Assembly (NCBI RefSeq): GCF_009856445.1
Contig: NZ_WMFA01000004.1
Coordinates: 124,001-188,000, forward strand
Direction: 5' to 3'
Length of the DNA: 64,000 nucleotides
Origin: Halobacillus litoralis
Lineage (GTDB): Bacteria > Bacillota > Bacilli > Bacillales > Halobacillaceae
Shown here: piece by piece, positions 1 through 8,172 of the stretch
Layout of the letters: each line of letters starts with the position of its first letter
Numbering within the stretch: position 1 is the first letter of the stretch
Position numbers and translations under genes: made by a program
Notes under the pieces: model-generated
What the model saw: only the letters and a program-made list of their open reading frames with translations
The model's database searches: none
What the model was told of the DNA's origin: nothing

Positions 1-29
1 TAAAGAGATTCGAATTCGGAGGTGAAACG

Positions 30-392
30 ATGAGTGATTATTTACTTAAAATACTAACGGACCATATTATAAGTACCCTGCCACAAAAGCAGCGGGATCT
101 ATATAAATATGTCATTAAAATGGAGGATGACATGGTAGAAGAAGTTGATTCCGCAGGAGAATTTATAACCCGTCTTAAAATTGAATCTCCTCATAAGCTT
201 GCAGCGGACCATTTTGAATTAACTTTATTTGAATTATTGCAGGTGATGAAAGAGATCGAGGAGGAAGTCGCTCGACAGCTTCCCTCGAAGATGGACGCTG
301 TTAAATTCATCGATTGTACAGACTCTATTCATGCTGACTTGAACGTAAAAAAGGAACAAAAACTTTATTTTGTATCACTTCCACATTCGTAA
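30..392 (+). CDS. Hypothetical protein, 120 aa
   Basis: I do not recognise this protein. The ATG at 30 follows a good GGAGGTG site at 18-24. It is a soluble, acidic, mostly helical protein with no signal peptide or membrane segment. Residues about 55-85 read like a helix-turn-helix-sized helical pair (KLAADHFELTLFELLQVMKE), so a DNA-binding role is possible but not shown. It lies 90 bases before the sufU-like gene on the same strand and may share its transcript. Any promoter or Zur box for this unit would lie left of the window or in the first 20 bases, where none is visible. Confidence 0.6.
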   Translation: MSDYLLKILTDHIISTLPQKQRDLYKYVIKMEDDMVEEVDSAGEFITRLKIESPHKLAADHFELTLFELLQVMKEIEEEVARQLPSKMDAVKFIDCTDSIHADLNVKKEQKLYFVSLPHS

Positions 393-482
393 AACTGGAT
401 CAATCAGAGGAGAAAATAGGAGCTCTGTAATTTTATGGGGCCGTCTACGCTTACGATCATAAAGAGTAAGGAGGTTATGATC

Positions 483-914
483 ATGTTGGATGATCTTTAT
501 CGTAAAATTGTAATGGACCACGCCAAATACAAACGAAATTATGGAACGATGGACGGAGAAAGAGATATTCATAAAATTCATTATAAAAATCCCACCTGCG
601 GAGATATGATGGTCTTATATTTAAGCGTAAGGGAAGGGGGAATTGAGGATTTATCTTTCGAAGGCGAAGGCTGCAGCATTAGTATGGCTTCATGCTCTAT
701 GATGACTGAGCTTTTGAAAAAACATACCGTGGAGGAATGCCTGAAGAAGAGACGTTCTTTTGAACGCTTAATAAGGGAAGGGCACCGGGAGGATGAGATT
801 GATTTAGGGGACGCCGCATCACTCCAGGGTGTACATAAATTACGTGCCAGACATCATTGTGCACTTATGCCTTGGCAAGCCCTTGATCGATGGTTGGAGG
901 AGCAAAAAACATGA
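483..914 (+). CDS. SufU-like Fe-S/zinc scaffold family protein
   Basis: A 143-residue IscU/SufU-family protein. All three family cysteines are present: C39 in NPTCGD (with D41), C64 in GEGCSIS and C126 in HHCALMPW. The spacing fits the Gram-positive SufU branch, in which zinc is bound at these residues and the protein accepts sulfur from the SufS desulfurase. The start at 483 is chosen because TAAGGAGG at 467-474 lies 8 bases upstream; the in-frame ATG at 477 is too close. Its stop overlaps the start of a COG0523 GTPase gene, so the two are translationally coupled. It sits apart from any sufCDSB operon, which suggests a zinc-linked paralogue rather than the main SufU. That role is inference. 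Confidence 0.8.
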   Translation: MLDDLYRKIVMDHAKYKRNYGTMDGERDIHKIHYKNPTCGDMMVLYLSVREGGIEDLSFEGEGCSISMASCSMMTELLKKHTVEECLKKRRSFERLIREGHREDEIDLGDAASLQGVHKLRARHHCALMPWQALDRWLEEQKT

Positions 915-1888
915 TGGAGATGGATACAAGAATTCCTGTAACCATCGTGACGGGGTATTTGGGATCGGGAAAGACCACTTTCCTTAATCATCTGCTCAAG
1001 CATACAGAAGAAAAGACAGCACTCATTGTGAACGAGTTTGGAGATATAGGGATTGATGATCAGCTCATTGAACAAACGAAAGAAGAAATCATCGAAATAA
1101 ACAGTGGCTGCATTTGTTGTAATGTACGCAAAGATTTAATTGATACCTTATCCATGCTTGCTATATCTAGGGACGAGAAAGTGATTGAGTTTGACCGTGT
1201 GATTATTGAAACGACAGGACTCGCTGATCCTGCTCCTGTTGTGCAGACATTCCTGATGGATAAAGAAATGGTCGAAGATTACTTCATCGATGCGGTTTGT
1301 ACATTGGTTGATGCGAAGCATATTTCCAGACACTTGGATCAACAGGGGGAAGCTATCAATCAAATCGCTTTTACCGACGTTGTCCTTGTCAACAAAGTGG
1401 ATTTGGTAACAAAGGAACAGCTCACGGATCTGCGAAAAAGATTGGTACGCATCAATCCCACCGCCTCTCAACACCTCTGTGAAAGCAGCCGTATTTCACC
1501 GGGTGAAGTTCTTGGGATATATTCCTTTGACTTGCAGGAAAAATTGAGAGCACATCCAGATTTTTTGAACAGCCATCACCATTCCCATGATGATGAAATA
1601 TCTTCTTTGGCTCTTCGGGAAGTGAAGCCATTGAATTTGAAAAAGCTAAACCTTTGGTTATCCTTTCTCGTTCAAATTCAGGGAGAGAATTTATACCGTT
1701 ACAAAGGGGTTTTGAACATTGAGGGAAAAGAGAGACGCTTTGTTTTTCAAGGTGTTCATATGCTTTTTGCAGGCGAGGAAGCTGGTTCGTGGGGAGATGA
1801 TGAGCGGGTAAGTGAGCTTGTATTTATTGGAAAGAACTTAGATAAAAAAAGTCTTACGGAACAGTTCCAGCAGTGTGTGACGGAGTAG
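911..1888 (+). CDS. COG0523 (CobW/ZNG-type) GTPase, putative zinc chaperone, copy 1
   Basis: A 325-residue G3E-family P-loop GTPase. Walker A GYLGSGKTT is at residues 15-23, the family metal motif GCICC at 66-70, and the guanine-specificity NKVD in the middle. A His-rich patch (HHHSHDD) precedes the C-terminal CobW_C domain. Members of this family deliver metal, mostly zinc or cobalt, to client proteins using GTP. The ATG at 911 overlaps the preceding TGA, with GGAGG at 896-900, so translation is coupled to the SufU-like gene; that protein may be its client or partner (inference). It is shorter than ZagA/YciC and belongs to a different subfamily from the next gene. Confidence 0.88.
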   Translation: MMEMDTRIPVTIVTGYLGSGKTTFLNHLLKHTEEKTALIVNEFGDIGIDDQLIEQTKEEIIEINSGCICCNVRKDLIDTLSMLAISRDEKVIEFDRVIIETTGLADPAPVVQTFLMDKEMVEDYFIDAVCTLVDAKHISRHLDQQGEAINQIAFTDVVLVNKVDLVTKEQLTDLRKRLVRINPTASQHLCESSRISPGEVLGIYSFDLQEKLRAHPDFLNSHHHSHDDEISSLALREVKPLNLKKLNLWLSFLVQIQGENLYRYKGVLNIEGKERRFVFQGVHMLFAGEEAGSWGDDERVSELVFIGKNLDKKSLTEQFQQCVTE

Positions 1889-1911
1889 AAATTTTTTTAC
1901 ACAGTTTTAAA

Positions 1912-1926
1912 TCGTAATCATTACTT
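1912..1926. promoter_or_regulatory. Zur box upstream of zagA-like gene
   Basis: TCGTAATCATTACTT is a 7-1-7 near-palindrome matching the Bacillus Zur operator consensus TCGTAATnATTACGA. It lies 17 bases before the ATG at 1943 and only 24 bases after the preceding gene, so it would repress this gene when zinc is sufficient. Confidence 0.85.
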
Positions 1927-1942
1927 TTATAGGAGGGTAACA

Positions 1943-3145
1943 ATGGAGAAGAAAATACCAGTCACGGTCTTGAGTGGTTACTTAGGTTCAGGAAAAACCA
2001 CGTTACTCAATCATCTATTAAACAACCGCGCTGGACTTAAAATCGCTGTCATCGTCAATGACATGAGTGAAATCAATATCGACGCAGACTTAGTAGAGAA
2101 AGGCGGCCATTTTTCCAGAGTGGATGAGAATTTGGTCGAGATGTCCAATGGCTGCATCTGCTGTACGTTAAGAGAAGATTTATTGATCGAAGTGGAAAAG
2201 ATCGCAAAAGCCGGGGATGTGGATTATATCGTGATTGAGTCAACAGGGATCAGCGAGCCTGTGCCAGTTGCTCAAACCTTTTCTTATATCGATGAAGAGC
2301 TCGGAATCGACCTTACCCAGTTCTGTCGCTTGGACACGATGGTAACGGTTGTGGATGCTTACCGGTTTTGGCACGATTATGAATCCGGGGACCGCCTGTT
2401 GGACAGAAAGCAGGCCGTAGGGGAAGAGGACGAACGAAATCTGGCGGATCTGCTGATCGACCAAATTGAATTCTGCGATGTGCTCTTATTAAATAAATGT
2501 GACATGGTGACGAAGGATCAACTGGATGCATTGACTAGAGTGGTGCAGACATTACAGCCGGATGCGGAAATCATCCCAACAACGTTTAGTGAAGTCGATC
2601 CGGAGAAGATTTTAATTACGCATCGCTTTGATTTTGAAAAGGCGAGTCAATCGGCTGGCTGGCTCCAGGAATTGATGGCAGGCCCCGAGTCTCATACACC
2701 GGAAACGGAAGAATATGGGATTCAATCTTTTGTATATAAGAGAAGGCTTCCTTTTCATTCCAAACGCTTCTACGATTGGATCAGCCGGATGCCGACTTCG
2801 ATCGTACGGGCTAAAGGAATTTCATGGTGTGCCACAAGGAATGATCTGGCGCTTCTATTATCACAAGCAGGTCCATCGGTTTCCATAGAACCGGTCTCCT
2901 ACTGGGTAGCTGCCCTCCCGAAAGAACAAAAAGACCGTACGATTATGCAAAACCCGGATGTGTTGAACGATTGGGATGTGGAGTATGGTGATCGAATGAC
3001 CAAGCTGGTCTTCATTGGAGTGGAACTTGATAAGAAAACGATTACCAAAGAGTTGGATGAGTGTTTGGTAACGCCTGAAGAGGCGGACATGGAATGGTCG
3101 GAGATGGAAGATCCCTTTAACTGGGAAGTCCGATCCTACCAATGA
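1943..3145 (+). CDS. zagA: ZagA/YciC-type zinc-responsive GTPase metallochaperone
   Basis: A 400-residue COG0523 GTPase, close in length and sequence to B. subtilis ZagA (YciC, about 397 aa). Walker A GYLGSGKTT is at 12-20, GCICC at 70-74, NKCD near residue 184, and a CobW_C domain follows. In B. subtilis this protein is induced under zinc limitation and supports zinc-dependent enzymes such as the folate enzyme FolEA. The start has AGGAGGG 6 bases upstream and a Zur box just before that. The dCTP deaminase gene follows after 19 bases and is probably cotranscribed. Unlike copies 1 and 3 it lacks a clear His-rich loop. Confidence 0.9.
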   Translation: MEKKIPVTVLSGYLGSGKTTLLNHLLNNRAGLKIAVIVNDMSEINIDADLVEKGGHFSRVDENLVEMSNGCICCTLREDLLIEVEKIAKAGDVDYIVIESTGISEPVPVAQTFSYIDEELGIDLTQFCRLDTMVTVVDAYRFWHDYESGDRLLDRKQAVGEEDERNLADLLIDQIEFCDVLLLNKCDMVTKDQLDALTRVVQTLQPDAEIIPTTFSEVDPEKILITHRFDFEKASQSAGWLQELMAGPESHTPETEEYGIQSFVYKRRLPFHSKRFYDWISRMPTSIVRAKGISWCATRNDLALLLSQAGPSVSIEPVSYWVAALPKEQKDRTIMQNPDVLNDWDVEYGDRMTKLVFIGVELDKKTITKELDECLVTPEEADMEWSEMEDPFNWEVRSYQ

Positions 3146-3164
3146 AAATGAAGAAGGTGACAAC

Positions 3165-3710
3165 ATGATACTATCCCGTGAGTCTATACGGAACAAGGTG
3201 GAGAAAGAGGAGTTGGGCATTGATCCATTTATCCTGGATCATGTTCAGCCTGCTTCTGTTGACTTAACACTGGGCAGGCACTTTATGACAGTGGACGAAC
3301 ATAGTACAGGGCAACTGTCTTTCAAACAGAAAGCTTCCTATCGCGATATCTATATCGGCCATAATGAATCCATAATTATCCCTCCTCATTCATTTATTCT
3401 TGCGACGACGAAGGAATGGGTGAAATTACCTGATGATCTCACCGCATTTGTCGAAGGGAGAAGTTCCATCGGGAGGATGGGGTTGTTTGTGCAGAATGCA
3501 GGCTGGGTGGATCCGGGATTTGAAGGACGCATCACGCTGGAATTGTTCAATTCAAATCGGTGCCCGATTGAATTGACGGAGGGATGGAGGATCTGTCAAC
3601 TCGTTCTTGCCCAGATGAATCGACCGACGAACGCCTATCAAGGTAAATATAGGGGTCAATCCAGTACAACAGCTAGTGCCGTATATCGAGATAAAGAGAA
3701 TCATTTTTAA
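3165..3710 (+). CDS. dcd: dCTP deaminase (dUTPase-fold family)
   Basis: A 181-residue protein of the trimeric dCTP deaminase/dUTPase family. It shows PASVDLTLG near residue 30, the nucleotide-binding EGRSSIGR stretch around residues 95-102, VDPGFEGRITLEL holding the catalytic glutamate, and a C-terminal GQS segment. It would convert dCTP to dUTP, or directly to dUMP if bifunctional, feeding dTMP synthesis. This family needs no zinc, whereas the usual Bacillus route uses the zinc enzyme dCMP deaminase (ComEB). The gene lies directly behind zagA, downstream of a Zur box, so a zinc-sparing role is a good inference. Mono- or bifunctionality cannot be decided from sequence alone. Confidence 0.88.
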   Translation: MILSRESIRNKVEKEELGIDPFILDHVQPASVDLTLGRHFMTVDEHSTGQLSFKQKASYRDIYIGHNESIIIPPHSFILATTKEWVKLPDDLTAFVEGRSSIGRMGLFVQNAGWVDPGFEGRITLELFNSNRCPIELTEGWRICQLVLAQMNRPTNAYQGKYRGQSSTTASAVYRDKENHF

Positions 3711-3720
3711 AAATTTTAAA

Positions 3721-3735
3721 TCGTAATGATTATCA
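3721..3735. promoter_or_regulatory. Zur box upstream of rpsN paralogue
   Basis: TCGTAATGATTATCA, preceded by an A/T run, matches the Zur 7-1-7 operator. It sits just upstream of the AAAGGAG ribosome site of the S14 gene. Its position fits repression of rpsN and probably of the downstream zur gene, giving Zur autoregulation. Confidence 0.85.
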
Positions 3736-3754
3736 TTAAAGGAGAGCATACAGA

Positions 3755-4024
3755 ATGGCTAAGAAATCTAAAGTAGCAAAAGAGAAAAAAAGACAGGAGA
3801 TGGTAGCGAAATACGCGGAACTTAGAAAAGAGCTGAAAGCCAAAGGAGATGATGAGGCACTTCGAAAGCTTCCTCGTGATTCCTCTCCCACACGTTTAAC
3901 AGGGAGGTGTGAAGTGACGGGAAGACCGCGTGGCTATATGAGAAAGTTCAAGATGTCCCGGATCGCCTTCAGAGAATATGCACATAAAGGTCAGATTCCC
4001 GGGGTGAAAAAATCAAGCTGGTAA
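3755..4024 (+). CDS. rpsN: Ribosomal protein S14, zinc-independent (C-minus) paralogue
   Basis: An 89-residue S14. It has the long form with the family signature around residues 50-89 ([15 protein letters not shown]) but only one cysteine, so it cannot form the four-cysteine zinc ribbon of the short 61-residue S14 normally used by Bacillus. In B. subtilis the equivalent Zur-regulated paralogue (YhzA) replaces the zinc form during starvation, keeping 30S assembly going without zinc. The Zur box 20 bases upstream matches this. The gene precedes zur by about 95 bases. Confidence 0.95.
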   Translation: MAKKSKVAKEKKRQEMVAKYAELRKELKAKGDDEALRKLPRDSSPTRLTGRCEVTGRPRGYMRKFKMSRIAFREYAHKGQIPGVKKSSW

Positions 4025-4120
4025 GTGACCAGTGACCGGCCTTCTGTCCCTGATGAAGAGCAGGTGGATCAGGATTATGATATGAGCCACGGATATCTAA
4101 TGAGTAAAGGGTGAAGTCTA

Positions 4121-4525
4121 TTGGACTTACAAACAGCCATTTATACCTTAAAAGAAAAAGGATATAAACGTACAAAACAAAGAGAGAGAATGCTGAAGAT
4201 TTTCATCGATCAGCATCATTATCTGGCAGCTAAAGATGTCATAAGGGACATTCAGCAATATTTTCCTGGTGTCAGCTATGCCACCGTTTATAAAAACCTT
4301 TATCTTTTAACAGAGGAAAAACTATTGGAAACCATAGAGATGAATAGGGAAAAGCATTTCCGGCTTGCGCGTCCGGGCCATAAGCATCTCTTTATTTGTA
4401 AGGCATGCAGGGAAACGAAAGATATAGACCTTTGTCCGATGGAACTCATCAAGAATGATTTGGAAGGGTATGTTATTGAAAATCACAAATTTGAAGTTTG
4501 TGGGATCTGTCCTCAATGTCATTGA
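4121..4525 (+). CDS. zur: Zinc uptake regulator Zur (Fur family)
   Basis: A 134-residue Fur-family repressor. The N-terminal winged helix contains the family helix around VSYATVYKNLYLL (residues 51-63). Two CxxC pairs, C93/C96 and C127/C130, form the structural zinc site, and a short His/Cys set (HKHLF, C133) fits a zinc-sensing site. I assign Zur rather than Fur or PerR because the surrounding genes are a zinc-starvation set with Zur-type boxes. The start is TTG at 4121 behind an AAAGGGTGAAG region. No box lies directly before it, so it probably depends on the rpsN promoter. Confidence 0.9.
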   Translation: MDLQTAIYTLKEKGYKRTKQRERMLKIFIDQHHYLAAKDVIRDIQQYFPGVSYATVYKNLYLLTEEKLLETIEMNREKHFRLARPGHKHLFICKACRETKDIDLCPMELIKNDLEGYVIENHKFEVCGICPQCH

Positions 4526-4547
4526 AGTGACAGGGAGCGCATATTAA

Positions 4548-4585
4548 AAGTAATGATTACTATTTACAAATAGTAATGGTTACGA
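4548..4585. promoter_or_regulatory. Two tandem Zur boxes before adcA/znuA
   Basis: AAGTAATGATTACTA (4548-4562) and TAGTAATGGTTACGA (4571-4585) are both 7-1-7 Zur-type palindromes. Their centres are 23 bases apart, about two helical turns, so two dimers could bind the same face of the DNA. They lie 35-70 bases before the ATG at 4620. Confidence 0.85.
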
Positions 4586-4619
4586 TAATATCAAGTGTGG
4601 AATAGAAGGAGGAGAACAA

Positions 4620-6293
4620 ATGTTTAAGAAATTTTTAGGATTATTCAGTTTATGTTTCGTGATCTTTACCATGGCTGCATGTAATGGGGAAGAGGCAAGC
4701 AGTGATGAAAGTGAAAAAGAAACGCAGGATTCAACGGAAGAGATGAAGGTGTTTACGACGGTTTATCCCCTTCAGTTTTTCACAGAACAAATCGCTGGAG
4801 ATTCAGCTTCAGTAGAATCTATTCTGCCACCGGGAACCGACCCGCATACTTATGAACCAACGACGAAAGAAATGATAGAAATCGCTGAATCGGATGCTTT
4901 CATATATAACGGTGCAGGATTAGAGCCTTATGCGAAGAAAATCTCTGATTCTATCGAGTCGGAAGATGTTCAAATTCTCGAAGCATCCAAAGGCATAGAT
5001 TTAAAAGATCACAGTCATAACCACGGCGAAGAAGATAGCCATGACGACCATGCTCACGGTGAGGACGGCCATGCCGACGAAGAAGGTAGTCATGACGAAC
5101 ATTCCGGTGGTGAAGGTAGCGACGAAGAGGGACATGAGGGGCATCATCATGGCGACCAGGACCCTCACGTTTGGCTGGATCCGATCCGTTCCATTGAAAT
5201 GGCCGAACATATTAAAGATACGCTAGTTGAAATAAACCCTGAACAGGAAGACGTATTCCTAGAAAATTTTGAGACGTTGAAAGAAGATCTTGAACGTTTA
5301 GACGAAGAGTTCCATACGAAGATGGAAAGCCTGCCTGGGAATAAGATTATCGTATCCCATGCCGCCTATGGCTATTGGGAAGAAAATTACGGAATAGAGC
5401 AGGTGGCGGTGTCTGGACTAAGCCCTGCGAATGAACCTTCACAGAAGGACCTGGAAAATATCGTGAAAACGGCTGAAGAAAATGGCTTGAATCATGTCCT
5501 TTTCGAACAGAATGTCACCCCTAAAGTAGCAGAAGTTGTACGCCAGGAAATCGACGCCGAAACGTTACGCATCCATAACTTATCTGTCTTAACAGAAGAA
5601 GATCTTGAAAATGATGAGGATTACTTCAGCCTCATGAAGCGTAACTTAGAAGTCCTTTCAACCGCTTTAGCGAATCCTTCGGCAGCTTCAGAAAACACGG
5701 AAGAATCTGAGGAGCACGATCATGACCACAGCCATGAACATGGGCATGACGAAGAAGCGCAGAAAATTTATGAGGGCTATTTTGAAGACAGCCAAGTGGA
5801 GGACCGAAAACTTTCCGATTGGGAAGGAGACTGGCAGTCGGTGTACCCACACCATAAAGACGGAACGCTTGATGAAGTCTATGCTCATAAAGCAGAAGAA
5901 GGGGACAAGACAGCGGAAGAATACAAGGAATATTATGAGCAGGGGTATAAGACAGATGTGAATCGTATTGATATTCACGGAAAGACCGTCACTTTTTATG
6001 AAGATGGAAAAGAACGATCCGGGGAATATGTCTCGGATGGGTACGAAATCTTGACTTACGATAAAGGCAATAGAGGGGTAAGATACATCTTCAAACTGGA
6101 GAAAGAAGCGGAAGGCCTTCCAACGTATATTCAGTTCAGTGACCACAGTATCTATCCAACCAAAGCGGGTCACTATCACCTCTACTGGGGCGATGACCGT
6201 GAGGCTTTGCTTGAGGAAGTGACCCACTGGCCGACCTACTATCCATTAGATATGGATGGACAGGAGATTGCCCATGAAATGATGGCCCATTAG
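4620..6293 (+). CDS. adcA: AdcA-type zinc-binding lipoprotein: ZnuA domain fused to ZinT domain
   Basis: A 557-residue lipoprotein. The signal peptide ends in the lipobox TMAAC (C21). Residues 40-350 are a cluster A-I metal-binding protein with DPHTYEP (H76), DPHVWLDP (H183) and SHAAYGY as metal ligands. A His/Asp/Glu-rich loop lies at about 130-180 and a second HDHDHSHEHGH linker at about 367-380. The C-terminal 175 residues are a ZinT domain beginning with LSDWEGDWQSVYP. This is the AdcA arrangement known from streptococci; B. subtilis ZnuA lacks ZinT. It captures zinc outside the membrane for an AdcBC/ZnuBC transporter, but no ATPase or permease gene for that system is adjacent. Confidence 0.92.
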   Translation: MFKKFLGLFSLCFVIFTMAACNGEEASSDESEKETQDSTEEMKVFTTVYPLQFFTEQIAGDSASVESILPPGTDPHTYEPTTKEMIEIAESDAFIYNGAGLEPYAKKISDSIESEDVQILEASKGIDLKDHSHNHGEEDSHDDHAHGEDGHADEEGSHDEHSGGEGSDEEGHEGHHHGDQDPHVWLDPIRSIEMAEHIKDTLVEINPEQEDVFLENFETLKEDLERLDEEFHTKMESLPGNKIIVSHAAYGYWEENYGIEQVAVSGLSPANEPSQKDLENIVKTAEENGLNHVLFEQNVTPKVAEVVRQEIDAETLRIHNLSVLTEEDLENDEDYFSLMKRNLEVLSTALANPSAASENTEESEEHDHDHSHEHGHDEEAQKIYEGYFEDSQVEDRKLSDWEGDWQSVYPHHKDGTLDEVYAHKAEEGDKTAEEYKEYYEQGYKTDVNRIDIHGKTVTFYEDGKERSGEYVSDGYEILTYDKGNRGVRYIFKLEKEAEGLPTYIQFSDHSIYPTKAGHYHLYWGDDREALLEEVTHWPTYYPLDMDGQEIAHEMMAH

Positions 6294-6344
6294 AAGGCTA
6301 TTCTGTTTAGAGTGACTGTTCCAGCTGATTTAAAGAGGAATGGG

Positions 6345-6380
6345 AAAAGCTGAAGATTGAATACGGTCTTCAGCTTTTTA
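6345..6380. terminator. Terminator after adcA
   Basis: AAAAGCTGAAGA and TCTTCAGCTTTT form a perfect 12-bp stem around a 10-base loop, ending in a T run. It lies 50 bases past the adcA stop. Confidence 0.85.
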
Positions 6381-6457
6381 TTATCCACACATAGGAATCA
6401 ATCTTAAGAGGTAGTCAAGGATCTATTAAAAAAACTGGAGTATGGAGAACGATAGAT

Positions 6458-6757
6458 ATGAAGCAGAGTCGTAAACTGATCGATTTCGCGCGCAGAACCG
6501 ATTTCAACATTCCCGTTGCATGGAGGAAAGAATTACAGATCGAGGACGGGATGACCGTCACGTTTAACATCGAAAATCAGTGCATCATGATTAAGCCAGC
6601 CTACAGTAAAACCCTTGATGTGATGAGTACAGTGGGAAGAAAAGGACTGATTTATGTTCCAAAAGAAATCCGCACCCACTTTGAACGGAAAGGGTTGAAA
6701 CGTTTCTCTATTCTTATGGAAGAAGGAGAGAGGGCTGTGATCATGCAACCGTTATAA
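6458..6757 (+). CDS. Small AbrB/SpoVT-like DNA-binding protein
   Basis: A 99-residue protein that seems to hold two swapped-hairpin AbrB-type units. The first, around residues 16-45, has IPVAWRKELQIEDGMTV; the second, at 58-98, has the pattern VGRKGLIYVPKEIRTHF followed by a beta-rich tail. The pattern is the one seen in transition-state regulators and MazE-type antitoxins. No toxin gene is next to it. No Zur box precedes it, although it sits between two Zur-controlled units, so its link to zinc is only positional. Confidence 0.55.
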   Translation: MKQSRKLIDFARRTDFNIPVAWRKELQIEDGMTVTFNIENQCIMIKPAYSKTLDVMSTVGRKGLIYVPKEIRTHFERKGLKRFSILMEEGERAVIMQPL

Positions 6758-6869
6758 CAATAAGGAAAAACTGAGGGGTGTATCAGAGAGCTTGTTATAA
6801 ATTCCAGAAGAGTACTCTTTCTGTCATTTCCAGTGTGGACGCATGCCGTTTTCATATAGGAAAATCTTG

Positions 6870-6908
6870 AAAAGAGCGAACCATCCTGCCATGGTTCGCT
6901 CTTTTTGT
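6870..6908. terminator. Terminator after AbrB-like gene
   Basis: AAAGAGCGAACCA and TGGTTCGCTCTTT form a 13-bp stem followed by T-rich sequence. The gap 6758-7131 contains this terminator, the Zur box at 7090-7104 and nothing else I can identify. Confidence 0.85.
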
Positions 6909-7089
6909 TATCTCCAGCTTATGAGCACTCGAGGATTTTTCATTAGAGTGTAACTATCCATGTACAAGGGACCTATGATCATCCATCGGACTGAATCCAC
7001 TCCCATTGAATAAGGCCTCCGGCAAAATTTTAAGAAAAGCCATGTTCCATACGCATATTTTTCATGTTCAACTAGTAGATTGTTAGAAA

Positions 7090-7104
7090 TAGTAACAATT
7101 ACGA
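7090..7104. promoter_or_regulatory. Zur box upstream of GTPase copy 3
   Basis: TAGTAACAATTACGA, followed by TTT, matches the Zur 7-1-7 operator. It ends 10 bases before the ribosome site of the gene at 7132 and may control the three-gene unit 7132-10066. Confidence 0.83.
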
Positions 7105-7131
7105 TTTATTGAATGGAGGAGGATGTTCGAC

Positions 7132-8088
7132 GTGCCCATACCGACTTATATGATAAGTGGCTTTTTAGGTAGTGGAAAAACCACCGTCTTATTAAAAATG
7201 ATAGAAGAATGCGAGAGGAAGAACCGACGGGTAGGCGTGATTTTAAATGAACTGGGAGAAGTAAATATAGAAAAACCTCTCTTTCAGAAACAAAACGTGA
7301 AAGAACTATTAAACGGCTGCATATGCTGTACTATCAAAGAGGATTTAGAGACGACGTTGGATGAATTTATACTAGAGGCGCAAAAGAATGAACTGGATCT
7401 TTTGATCATTGAAGGAACAGGCGTTTCCAACCCTCTCGAAGTGAAGAAAGTATTAGAGAATCCTATGTATTCGTCTCATTTCCGTTTGTATTCGATGATT
7501 AGTTTGATAGATTCCAGTACCTTTTTAGAGTATCAGAGTGTGTTTTCAAGCACGGCGGATATAAGGAAACTGCTGGAAGAACAGATCACCAGCGCTGATC
7601 TCATTCTATTAAATAAACAGGACCTGACCAAAGGGAAGACGTTAAATAAAACCATCATGAAAATCAAGGGTCTTACAGGGGAGTCCGTCCCAATCTTTCA
7701 GACATCCTATGGGCGTGTCCCATCTCTGGAGTTATGGAAGAGACGAATCCAACCTTCTATCCAGTCTTCAGCGGAAAGGAGAGAAGAGGAAGGTCATTCC
7801 CATCACCACTCCGGGTTGCGTGCCGTGAAGCTCGAGCCCGTACCAAAGATGAAGAAACGAGAGTTGGAGAGTTGGTTGAGCCACTTACCTGAAACCATCT
7901 TAAGGGGAAAAGGAGTCGTGAACCTTGAAGGTCATGAAGGCCTTTATTCCTTTCAATTTTCCTCCAACATGCTCGAGTTTGAGAAGATTCAACATCCAGC
8001 AGGCATACACCCGGCTATCATTTTGATTGGTGACCAGCTCCAGCGAACAGAACTCATGCACAGCTTCAGCCGGTTAGGGAAGGTCTGA
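7132..8088 (+). CDS. COG0523 GTPase, copy 3, linked to permease pair
   Basis: A 318-residue G3E GTPase with Walker A GFLGSGKTT at 10-18, GCICC at 62-66, NKQD as a variant of the NKxD guanine motif, a GHSHHHS metal-binding loop and a CobW_C domain. I chose GTG at 7132 because GGAGGAGG at 7115-7122 directly abuts the alternative ATG at 7123 but is 9 bases from 7132. The downstream permease and TIGR03943 genes are classical genome neighbours of this subfamily. The product probably moves zinc or another divalent metal to or from that pair, but its client is unknown. Confidence 0.85.
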   Translation: MPIPTYMISGFLGSGKTTVLLKMIEECERKNRRVGVILNELGEVNIEKPLFQKQNVKELLNGCICCTIKEDLETTLDEFILEAQKNELDLLIIEGTGVSNPLEVKKVLENPMYSSHFRLYSMISLIDSSTFLEYQSVFSSTADIRKLLEEQITSADLILLNKQDLTKGKTLNKTIMKIKGLTGESVPIFQTSYGRVPSLELWKRRIQPSIQSSAERREEEGHSHHHSGLRAVKLEPVPKMKKRELESWLSHLPETILRGKGVVNLEGHEGLYSFQFSSNMLEFEKIQHPAGIHPAIILIGDQLQRTELMHSFSRLGKV

Positions 8089-8172
8089 AATTGGTGAAGC
8101 AGCTAAGACGATGCAGAATGGACGCTCGAAGATAACAGTAGAACGAGAAAAAGTACGGGATAGGAGGAAGCT

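Noticed and set aside
375-581. Short minus-strand frame opposite the sufU-like start
   Set aside because: No ribosome site, and it lies over a well-supported plus-strand gene and its leader.
890-910. Upstream in-frame start for GTPase copy 1
   Set aside because: The ribosome site GGAGG at 896-900 lies inside this extension and fits ATG 911 instead.
5688-6227. Long minus-strand frame (179 codons) opposite the ZinT domain
   Set aside because: A shadow of the adcA coding pattern; no start signal and the opposite strand has a clear domain.
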